Part shown: piece by piece, positions 32,001 to 43,600 of the stretch
How positions within the stretch are numbered: position 1 is the first letter of the stretch
How the letters are laid out: the number at the start of each line of letters is the position of its first letter
From: Notamacropus eugenii
Taxonomy: Eukaryota; Chordata; Mammalia; Diprotodontia; Macropodidae
Reading direction: 5' to 3'
Assembly (NCBI RefSeq): GCF_028372415.1
Contig: NC_092877.1
Span: 388,251,842 to 388,315,841 of the forward strand
DNA length: 64,000 bases
Position numbers and translations under genes: made by a program
The notes under the pieces: generated by a model
Seen by the model: only the letters and a program-made list of their open reading frames with translations
Told to the model about the DNA's origin: nothing
The model's database searches: none

Positions 32001-35000
32001 CGGCGGCGGGGCCCCGGGCGCGGGGCGCGAGCGCGGGTGGCGGCTGCGCCCTGGTTCTCCCCGGCCCGCGAGCGCCTGCGCCTCTTCTCCAGCAGCGGCA
32101 GCGGCCTGAGCGCTGGCAGCCCCGGCGTCGAGCCCGGCAGCAGCAGCAGCCCCGCCTCGGACCCGGACTCGGACCCCGACTTTGAGCCGGGGCCGGCCCG
32201 GCGGGGGCTGCGGCGGCGCCTGCGGGCGCGGGCAGATGCGACCCCCGCGTGGGCGGGCGGGTCCCCGGGGCAGCGCCCAGCGCCTGGCGAGCACCCGGAG
32301 GAGGAAGAGGAGGAGGCGGCCAAGGAGAACCGGCCGCACCGCCACGTGACCGAGCGCTCCTGGAGGCTGCGGGCGCGGGGCCGGAGGCCGGGCCCCCCCC
32401 TCTGCAGCACCCCGGGCCCACCCCCCGCTCCGGCCGCCAGCCTCGGCACCCCTGCGGCCCCCCGCGGCCGCCTGGCCCGGAGCATCCTGGCCGGTCTCAG
32501 CCCGGTCCCCAACCTGAGCCCGGACCCAGCCCCCGCCCCCCAGCTCGCAGCCGAGGACAGCTTGGCCACCAGCACGTCTCTGTTCAGCCCGGTCCCTGAG
32601 CCCCGCGAGGAGCCCCGCACGAGATCCCGCAAGAAGGCGGCCAAGCCGGCCCCGGCCTCCCCGGGCCTGCCGCTGGACCAGGAGCGGCCCCCCCGGCCCC
32701 TCCCCCAGAGCACAGCCCGGAAGGCGTGCATCAGCGGCTTCAGCTCCGCCCGCTGGAAGAGGCCCCCCGTGCGCCCCCGGGGCAGGAAGCGCCCCAAAGC
32801 CGCAGAGGGGGCACGGGGCTGGGCGCAGCGGCGGGGCTCCCTCTCCTTCCACAAGAAGAGGAACGTGACTGAGCTGCAGCCCCACAGCTCGCCCTGCAGC
32901 TCCCTGCTCCTGGACACCTCCTGGCAGACCTCCTCCATGTACTTGCTGACCCCCAACAAGTCCCTGCCCGCTGAGGAGCTGGCGCTGTCGGACGCCGAGA
33001 AGGTGTACCACGAGTGCCAGCAGGAAGGGCCCCTGGCCTTTGGCCGCTACCTGTGTCCCGACAGAGTCCAAAGCTGCGAAAAGATCGGGGAGGGCGTGTT
33101 CGGTGAGGTGTACCGCACGGTCGTGGGCAGCCGCACCGCGGCCTTGAAAGTCATCGCCATCGAGGGCGAGGAGCTCGTGAATGGAAGCCCGCAAAAGACC
33201 TTCGGGGAAATCCTGCCCGAGATCATCATCTCCAAGGAGCTGAGCCTCCTGTCCGAGGAGGCCCCCAACCGCACCGAGGGCTTCATCGGCCTGTACGGGG
33301 TGCGCTGCGTGCAGGGGCGCTACCCCGACATGCTGCTCCAGGCCTGGGATGCCTTCCGCAGCCGCAGAGGCTCGGAGAATGAGCGGCCGGACTCCTTTGG
33401 CCAGGACCAGCTCTACGTGGTGCTGGAATTTGAGTTTGGGGGTATGGACCTGGAGCACATGAGGAAGCAGCTGTCCTCCGTGGCCACGGCCAAGAGCCTG
33501 CTGCACCAGGTCACGGCTGCGCTGGCCGTGGCCGAGGGGGCCCTCCACTTTGAGCATCGGGACCTGCACTGGGGCAACGTGCTGGTGAAGAGTACTAGTG
33601 CCAAGGAGCTGGGCTACATGCTTAACGGGCAGGCAGGCACCATTGCCACCCATGGCATCCACGTTAACATCATTGACTACACACTCTCCCGGCTGGAGAA
33701 GGACGGCCTGGTGGTCTTCTGTGACATCTCCCAGGAGCGTGAGCTCTTCCAGGGCCAAGGGGACTACCAGTTTGAAATCTACAGGCTCATGAAAAAGAAG
33801 ACCCGCAATCGGTGGGCCCACTACCACCCCTACACCAACGTGCTGTGGCTCCATTACCTGGCGGACAAGGTCCTTAAGGAGATGACATTTAAGAATAAAG
33901 TCACCACAGGGCCCATGCGCCACGTGAGACAACAGATCCAGGCCTTCTATGAGTCTGTGCTGGGCTTCGACTCGGCCACGGAGCTGCTGCAGAGCCACAA
34001 CCTGTTCCGGTGATTGGCCCTGCCCTGCCTGATGTCTTAGAGGGACTCCTGGGTAGTTTTCTAAACTAGAAGAGTGTCTAAGCATAACTTTGTCTTTGAA
34101 AAGCACTTGTTATCTGTATTTTTCAGGTGACCCCAAACTGAAAACTCTAAACTCTTTGAGGGATCCAGTCTATAAATGAATATTTCCTGTGTTTTTGGTC
34201 TTATTTTTGAGGTTTTCAGGGAGCCTAAACCCATGGGAGCAGATTAGCATGAGCAGGTGAGGAAAGAAGGTAGCCTGAGGCTCCAGGCAAGTGGGGAGGG
34301 GAAGTGGCATGCCAGTGACTCCAGCCCAAAGCTGGGGAAGGGCTGGGAGGGAGAGTCCTGTGTGGCCAGGAAATGGAGAAGGGGGCAGGGTTGAGAGTTG
34401 TGGGCTCCGTTCCACTGTTAGCCACCCTGGAAAGCCCAAAAAAGAACAAAAATTCCCCCTCGAAAGGTCCGACCCTTTGATTTCCTTAAGGCAGGGAGAA
34501 GATGTACAGTGGTTCCCTGGTGCTTTTCAGGGCACAGTGGATGATGCACCTGTCAGCTTTGTCCTTGCCTTTCCTGAGTGTCTTGCTCTTTTTCAAGCTT
34601 AAGGAAGACCCCAAGTGGAGAACACCCTGTACCAAAGGTCTGTTGAGAACAGTTTTTAGGTACCTGTGTGGTGGTTACGTTCGTCAGTTTTATGATGTCG
34701 TGACCTTGCGATTTGATGGGAACACAGACCTCTAATACAAATTTGGCTCCAAAGGGATTTTCCCCGTGGATCTACCAAGGGAACAGAACAGAGAAAGTCA
34801 GCCTCTTGTGCTTAATCCTGAAGCAGACAAAATTGATCCTGGGATACCTACATTAAACTGGAATTCTTTGTGCTCTGAAAGGCCTTGGCTGGTGGGCATG
34901 TATGTCACTAGAGGTCTGTAGGTGAGACACCACAAATGAGCTGAGCTGGTTCCCAGGACCCTTGAGGAGGGGAGGGGGTAGGGTCGAACAGCTCAGGATG

Positions 35001-37581
35001 TGGGGGACAAGGGGTCCAAAGTGAATATAAATTAGAGTAGCATTGTAAATTAGCTGTTGGTCACAGTGGGAGGCAGGAGGAGAGGCTGGACACTCCTGGA
35101 GGACAGCTTGAATGTTAGTACTTGGGGAGACTTAGTTGTAGCAGCTTCAGTTTGCCCTCAGCTCCCAGGGGAGCCACAGCCCCACTTACTTATGGAGAGC
35201 TACAGCAAGGAGGTACTTGACCTGAAGCTCCTGTCTCTCCTCCACTGGGGCCTGACCGTTGGCACTGAGGAAGAAAAGGCAAGGCAGTCTGCTTCTTGGC
35301 CATGGCTTCCTGCTGGGATTTTCCCCCAGAGTCCAAGAGTAGGTGTTCCAGGTGATATTTTAGGCAGACCCACCTACCCTTGGGAGCAGATCCGAAGGGT
35401 AGGGCTTTCTATGGGGGGGACAAGAAGGGGCACCAGAAGCAGCAGCCTTTCTTTAAAGTCAGATGCTTTTTAAGGAGTTTCTGGAGTGCCCACAGGGGTC
35501 CTTAAAAAGACCTGCTGGCTGCAAGCTCCCTCTTGAGGCCTAAGGTTGTAACCAGGGCCTGCCTGTTTCTTCTAGGGAACTGACCAAAGTCCCTGAAGTT
35601 AGGGAAGAGGGAGCGCATTTAGAATCGAATTACCAGCTTCTGACATCAGAGTTCAAGGCGTGGATCTCATTGAGCTCAATGTGAGCTCACAAGACCCTAA
35701 GAAAAGCCCTGTGACATAATTAGGACTTTCTTGTTGAGTCAATTCAGTGTGAACTTGACTTTTGGTGACCCCACTGGGGGTGTTCTCAGCAGAGATACTG
35801 GAGTGCTTTGCCATTTCCTTCTTTAGCTCATTTTGCAGATGAGGGAGTTAAGGCATGCAGGGGAAAGTGATTTGCCCAGGGTCACACAGCTAGGGAGAGT
35901 CTGAGACTGGATTTGAACTTGGTCCCTGTGACTGCAGATTCTGCACTCTAACCGCTTTGCCCCTAGCTGCCCACTTAATACTTACTTGGTGACATTAATG
36001 GTAATTTCTGCCATTTCAGTGAGAAATTTTTTTTCGTCTAGTTGCCAAGTTATTGAAAAGTTGACCTGTTTTAAAGGAGAGATAACACATGAGCACCTCT
36101 CTACATTGACACAAAACATTTGGCCCTACGACGGGTGCTGGCTTGGTTATTCAGGGTTTGCCTGCTCAACAGGGCAAGCATTAGTTAGGACAGTCGAGGT
36201 TGGGGTTTAGATTCTGAGCAGGTCTTGGGCATCCTTGGGATACTGAAAACAGAGATAAGCCTGGGCAAGGGGGCAGCCTTCAGCAGTGAACTCACGTGTG
36301 ACTTCTTGAACACGAAGTGGCCAATCTTACAGACTATGGCTAGGACAGGTGTGGCAGGCGTGGGATCCATGCACTGTATGGGGTGTGAGGAGGGCTGTGA
36401 ACACACAAGGTGACACCATCGTCATCAGAAAGGAGGGATAAGAGAGAACCCTGGGGCTCCAGGTAAACTAGCAGTGTTCACATTTACATGGCATTCCGCC
36501 TCTTCCAAAACCACCTAACATCCAACCCATAGCCCTCTGTTTTCCACAAGATTATCTTGTGGTCTGACCTCCCTGCTCTGGGTGAAGTCAGGCTGATTCT
36601 TAGCAGTTTCTGCTTCCTTTTCTAGATGGACGCTAACCATCCCTTTAAGAACATTCTAAAACATTGCCAGCAGTGGAAGTTAAGGTCATTGACCCATATT
36701 TTGCAGGCTCCCTTCTCTTTGGGGAGGAAGGTTAATGGTGCCTTAACGTTAAACATTTGGGCTCACCTTTTGGATTCTCTTCAGCTGTAGGTTTGGAGGG
36801 TGCATCAGAATCATTCTGGTCATGTAAGAGTCTTCCCCAGTGTTGGTGAGATGAATGTTCATCGTCACTTCCTTTGTGAGCCCCACCACTACTTTCTTTC
36901 TGCGCAAGATATTTAGATGGGTCATACTCTTAGCTGCCGCATCATGTTGACACCTGCTAACCTTGTTCATTCCGATCCCTAAATCGTTATCAGACAAAAC
37001 ATCTCCCTCATCTTGTCCTTGGGAAATTGTAGGGGCTCTAGCCCAATCCCATCCAAGAAGCATTTATTCAGCATGTACTGCATGTAGGGTATTGTGCTAG
37101 GCACCTATGGTGGGGGAGAGGACCCAGACCAAATACAGAGTACCCCCTGCCCTCACCAGCCTGGCAGTCTGTTGTGGGGACACAGCATGTCAATAGATAC
37201 TTATGTCCACAGTGGTTTGAGAAGGAAAAGGAACACAAACAACTCAGGGGATCAGGAAGTGGTACTGAGGGTTTATGAGAGGGGAGAAGAGTAGGAACAG
37301 CCTTTGCAAAGGTGTGGAGGGAGGAGAAGCTGCTTTTAGGAAACGGCCAAGACACCCATTGGCCCAGCATCTATGAGAAGTCTGACCAAGCTTGGCAGTG
37401 GATGTTCTAGCTCTGATAACACGTCATCAAAGGGTCTGGCCAAACCTGGGCTTCAGGCGCCCGGCACTAGTGTCATGCACCTGGCCCCTGGACACCACTG
37501 GCATAGGGGAGAGTGGAGAAGCCATTAGAAGCTGCAAGTCCAAGAGCGTGAACTAGCCCACGATGTTTGGCAGCCAATTGG

Positions 37582-37626
<45 letters not shown>

Positions 37627-40600
37627 CACCTGTGTGTGCCAGAGAGGGGACAGGGATGGGGCTAGAAAGGGGGGTACTGGCAGTAGAAACAGAGGTTAGG
37701 CATGAATTTCAGGGTTCCTTTTTAGACAGGTTAAATCCCAGTAGAGATGACCAAAAGGCAGCTGTCGATGTGGGTCTGGAGCACAGGAAGGAGGTGCAGG
37801 CTGGACCCAGGAGCAGGTGAGAGCCTGGAGAAGAGAGTGTCAAGGCCCCTGGTGGTGATGAGCTGATCTAGGAGCCCAGGCATGGAGGAGGACAGCCATG
37901 AGACTGGCCAGAGTCTGAAAGTCCAGGGAGGAGAGCGCTCTTGGATCTGGGTGTCAAGAGGCCAAGTCTAGTGGGGGCCTGAGGGCTGCAAGAAGAGGAT
38001 GAGCAGAGGCTTTCAAAGAACTTGCCATGGCCAGTAAGAAAGGACCTACCAGAGGTGCTTAGGAAATGGTGTAGGTGGGTCTTGTTGACTGAGGGTAGAG
38101 AAAAGCTGGGTGCGTGGACAGAGAAGGTTGGGAAGAGAATGGTGGAAGAGCTGGTCTTGGCCAGGAGAAGAGGCTTCCCCTCCTGGAGAGGGAAGTTGTG
38201 CGTGTCCTTGGTGCCTACTCAGGTGCCTACTGAGGTGTGCCACCTCAGTCAGTGTAGCAGGGCAGAAAACATGCAAATCACTCCACACAACAAGATGTCC
38301 CTCGACAGGATGAAGGGGGAGGGAGCCTTCTCAGAGGGAAAGGCATAGAGATGACCAAAGTGGGAGATAATGCCCCCTGGGGGGCACTGCAGTGATCGGG
38401 GGGCATTGAATCAAGACAAGGAGACAGTGGAAGCATAAGGAAAGAAGGGAAGAAAATTTTGAAAAACCATTCATACGTATTTCATCTGTTGTGTAAGAGT
38501 TAAAATTGTCATGATTACATTATTTTCCAAATAAACTCGCAAAATTCAAGTTATAACCTGTCAGTGGTCAAGACCACCAATAGGACTTAACAAGCAAGTG
38601 TTGGCAGGCAAGTGTGTTGCACATTGTTAGGAAGTCTAGCATGCATCAGAAGGAATATGTGCGTGTAATGACTTATTTACAATATACTATATGGTTGCAT
38701 GATGCAATATTGTGTCATCAGAATTTCAATGCAGGAAAACCCCACAAATTTACAGTAAATTATTAAATTTAAGATGCATCATTAAAAATTTTTTTTGAAA
38801 TGATGCAAATGTCAAAGAAAAGAACTTAAAGGGTTAAAGAAAGTAAATTTCCAGGGGGTTATGGAATATTTTCTTTTTTTTTGAAAAGGGGACAGTAGGC
38901 CAACTAAGTTTGGGAACCTTGGCATTAAGCAGAAGGGGTGGGAAAGATCCACTGCAGGAGGAAGAAGCCAGGAGTTGGTGGTGAGCGATTCAAGTGCAGG
39001 GACATGCAGTGCACAATCAGGGCAGAGGGGCAGTGCCAGCATCTCAGTGTGCCATGGGAATCAGGCCAGAAAGGTGAGGGGTGCAGACAGATGAAGCCTT
39101 GTCTGATAGAGGTGGTTTTAAGTGGGATGGATATCTGAGGGCCAGTGAAGGTTCTAAGGAGCCCATTTTAGGCCCGCACCAACAGAATGTCCCAGCACTA
39201 AAGTTAATGCACTAAAACAGAGCAGGGTGCTGAGTTCTCTGGCCTTCCAAGGGAATTGCTTTGGGGAGGCCTGTGACCTGCCTAGGCTGTTGTTCAAGAG
39301 AGATTCCGTCTGAATCCTATGTCCTGCGTTCATTCTCTACCGCTGACCAGGGCCCTGGACCACATGGACACTTACGGGGAGAGGTGAGCCTTCAGCGCCA
39401 GTTCTGCCACACAGACCCACTTATTTTTGCAGTTTTTCTCATAAGGGAGCTGAAGATAGATTCAGAGACAACGTTAGACCCCTGGGTGGGGGGAGGGGAG
39501 GCGGCATCTCCCAGGAGGTTGGGAGAAGTTAAAGGTGGCTGGGGGCCCCTCTGGAGGAGGCTGGGCAGCCCAAGAAGCGGAAATCATCTGCCCTCACGGA
39601 CCTGGACCAGGTGAGTAGATGGGCCATCTGAATTGGGGAAAGTGCTAGTACTCATGTGTAAAATGGGTGTGTGGAAGGGGAAGGCTGATCAAGGAGACCT
39701 TTAGGCTCCCTCCTGGCCTGTGGTCTCTGATCTTGCCTAGGAATTATTGGATTTTTTTTGCGTCTGAGTCTGAGGATGTGCATAATGGGACAGAGATGGT
39801 AGAGGAATGCTAGTTGTGGCCTCGGGCATCCAGCTGCAGTGGGGCAAGAAGCCTCCGGATCCCGCCCCCCACAGTTGGGGGCCGGGGAGGGACACTGCAG
39901 GCCTTTACTCCCTCAGATCGACAAGGTACCAAGACCCCAGTTCCAATCCAGCCTCAGGACAATTAGTAAGTGCACCTCCCTCGCCAGTTGTGGTGAGGAA
40001 CCAGTGAAATAACTTTTGTAAAGCACTTTGTGAACCTGAAAATGCTTTACAGATGTTACTTGTTGTTTGCTATTATTAGGAGGAGGAGGAGGCGGCAGCA
40101 GGAGCATATTTCAGCAATCCGAGATGCTGAGGGGCTTTAGAGAGACATCCAGGCAGCCCCAAAGCAAGGCACACACACTGGAAACAGCGATTTCTCACTG
40201 GCATGAGAGACCTTGTCATCTGCTTCCCTAATTCTGAATAAACATACCTTCCCAGTAGCTTTCCTTTCAGACTCCATTCTCCCATCACCTGCTTCCTTCC
40301 TCAGGCATCAGAAACACCAGTTCCATCCACCCACCCTTTCCATGCCTTTGATGGGTCCCAGACCACAAGAAGCCACCCACTGGGGGCTATCCCAGAGGAG
40401 TCCTGGGCAGGCCCTGGAATGAGGGAGTGGGGCTGAGTGAACCCCTGAGGCGAGTCTGCCCCATCCTGGGCCTTACCTCAAAGTGGGCAGTGGGCTTGCT
40501 GAGCTGATCCAGGATGGGTTGGGGGTGCTCCCAGGGGCCCTCGAGGTTACTTAGCTGGTAGCTGACTTTGATTGTGATGTTGGAAAAGCAGTCATTGTCA

Positions 40601-43600
40601 CACACCTGCCATGGAAGACGGAGAGGGCCTCGGTCAGCTGGTCAGATGGGCACTGGGTTCCCTGGTCAGCTGCCCTAGAGTAGCTACACTCCTAGGCTTC
40701 CTCTACACCAGCTCGAGTGGTGGGGAGAGGCCCCTCCCAAGGCCCTGCAGGCTCTGGGAGCTATGGGGCAGGTTCCTAGTAGAAGGGATTTTGGCCAACC
40801 AGCAGACCTCGGGTCCCCGGGAAGCATTTCTTGGTCATCCATCCCACCAAGAGTGCTCTTTCCTGGGTCCCCTGAGAATGTGGCTTTCTCCCGAGGTAGC
40901 TGGGCACCTTGTTGGGAGGGGGGCCTCTGACAAGTGGAGACGCTGGCACCTTCTCCTCCCCCATCCTCTTGTTCTTGAATAACTAAGAAGAAATAGATAC
41001 GATTGATCGGAGGGGGTGGGAGGGGTGGTGGTGGAGAGACCCCCAGGGAGCAGAGCTGAGTGAGGACTGGCTTCTGTGCTCTGGGGCCTTCCAGAAAAGG
41101 CCTCTCTTGATGGTCTGCTCTCTGAGGGCAGGGCAGGCATAGGAGGTCACATCATGAGCATCCAGCCATCCTCAATCGGCTTGGCCACCGAGATGTCTCA
41201 TGGGCCATATCCTGGTCCCTACCTCTCCTTCCGCCGGGATGAGCAGGAAGTCGGCACAGCCAGGGCCCAGCCTCTCCTTCTGGCTCCGAGAGGTCCCATC
41301 TTTAAACAGAACCCGCTTCTGGTGCTTCTTCACATCCAGCTCAATGGTCACATTCAGAGCCAGCCCCTTGGCCCCTGGAGCAAGGGTGAGAGCACCCTGC
41401 TGAGGCCCTCCTGGACAGTCCCGTCCAAAGGAAGGAAGCCTTTCAGCCAGCCCAGAATGTCCAGCCCAGGCTACTTAGGGCCCTGCCTGCCCCCTCCCTC
41501 CAGGGAGGCCCTGACCAAGGGGCCGGAAGAGAGGCCAAAGGGAAGGAGGGGGTGGGACCTGGGGCAGCCTTGGCCCCCTTCCTCTGCCCACCAAGCAGGG
41601 CCAGCCTGGACCAGATTATAGACTCCAAGAAGCCAGGCCAGTCACTTCACCTCTGCCTGCCTCAGTGTCCTCATCTGTGAGGTGATACCAGTACCTCCTA
41701 CCCAGGGTTGTTGGGAGGATAATTATATAGCACTTAGCCCAGTGCTTCCTTCCTCCCTGCTTTCCCTCCCTTCCTCCCTCTCTTCCTTCTGTCTTTGATC
41801 CTCAGCTTCCCCTTCCTGCTCTGTTTTCTTCCCTCTTTCAGGCACCCAGGGCCCAGAGATCTCTCCCTGTCCTCCACCCTCAAGCAGGGGTCTCACACAT
41901 GCACATACATGTACTTACATCCAATCACAAAATACACACACCATCACACATACACAAACATGCATGTACACTCAGTCACACATATATACTCATACACACA
42001 AACATAATGCACACTCACACATACATTGATTCCCACACATACAATCACATATACTCACAAATACACACACACACACTCATGTACTTCCCCCCCACACTCA
42101 CACATAACCCCCTTCTACGGATACCTTTTCTGACCCATGGGCTGTCTGGGGCCACCTCAAAGCACAGTTGGGTGCTGATGTTCTGGTAGTGGCCAGGCCT
42201 TACCATGCTGGGACTGAAGATCATGGTGACTTGTGGCCTGACCACAGGCCTGGAGCTGAGGAGGGAGCCAAGGAAGGGGAGAGGGGGCTGTCTGTTGGGT
42301 GGACTTTGAGAGATTTTATATTGGGGAGGGGCTGCTTACGGGATTCAGACTCACCTCCCCCCACTTCACATGACCCCAGTGACCCCAGCTCCACCCTCAC
42401 CACCCCCATGTTCAGGGGTTCAGACTCCGCTGTTGGAAGGGATGGCCCTCAGTGATGGGGAAGGGACAATGGGCCAGATTTGGGGCCTTCCTACCACAAC
42501 ACAGCTGCCTGGCCATAAGAACCAACAGCCACATCGTCCAAGCCATCCCCAGAGATGTCCATTCCACCATCAACTGACACCCCGAAATACTGCAGCCCTG
42601 GGGCCACATCAGCTGCTCGGACCCACTGCCAAGGCAAAGTCCATTGGGCCTTCAGTGACAGCCCCCTTGCCGCCCCTTCCCACCCAAGGAAGCCCCTGGA
42701 AAAAGGCTGAGGCCTGGCCCTGGGCATCCTACACCCTAATGCCTGTGCGGGTCTTGCCACTGAGTGACCATGGGCAATTCACCTCACAGGCCTGGGCCTC
42801 GCTATAAAGTGAGGGAGCTGAACCCCAGTGGGCCCTTGGCAGTTGGAGTGCCCTCCCAGGAGGACCCGAGTTCAAATCCAGTCTCACGAACTTCCGATCC
42901 AGGTTAAGCCCCTGAACTTTTGCCGGCGTCATTTTCCTGCTCCATTAAGTGGGGATAATAATAGCACCTCCCTCCCAGGGCTATTGTTGTGAGGACCCAA
43001 GGAAGTAACAACATCAGACACACAGTAGGTGCATCCTGCCTTCCTCCCTTCTGGCTTCATAAAAATGTTCCTATGATCCTGGGCCTGCCAAGAGGGATGC
43101 CATGGCAGGTGTGTGTGCATGCGTGTGCGCATGCATGTGCTCATGTGCACACATGTATATATGTTTGTATTGTATGGGCACATCTTGTGTGTGTCTACAT
43201 GTGTGTTTTGGGTATCTGTGTGCATGTGTGTGAGGAGGCATGCCCCTCCCTTTTCCAGCCCCCCATCCTGGAGAGGTGGCAGACTTGCTGCGTGTGGGCA
43301 GCCCCGGGAGTGCCCGGGAACAGGCTAGCAGCCCCTTGCCGGCTACCTGAGAGGGGCTGCTTGCAATGCCATGGGGGTGCCCGTTGTAGACGTAGACGCT
43401 GCCAACGCTGGAGTCGGCGCCCGCTGGGTACCCCTCCAGGGGGGCCCCGATGACCACATCGCCTAGTCTGTCCTGGTTGAGGTCCCCTACCGCAGCGATC
43501 GCAAACCCGAATCTCGCGAAGGCAAACTGGGGCCGGCCGCTCAGGATCAGGGATAGCGGAAAGGAGTCGTCCTGAAAACCGGGCAGAGAGAGGAACTGGG

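Noticed and set aside
31773-34106. A 777-codon open frame on the minus strand across HASPIN
   Set aside because: It is antisense to the clearly homologous HASPIN CDS. Its length follows from GC-rich codon use on the other strand, and the product has no domain or homology.
42989-43453. Cys-rich plus-strand frame (154 codons)
   Set aside because: Antisense to ITGAE exon 15 and a TG-rich intron stretch; no homology.
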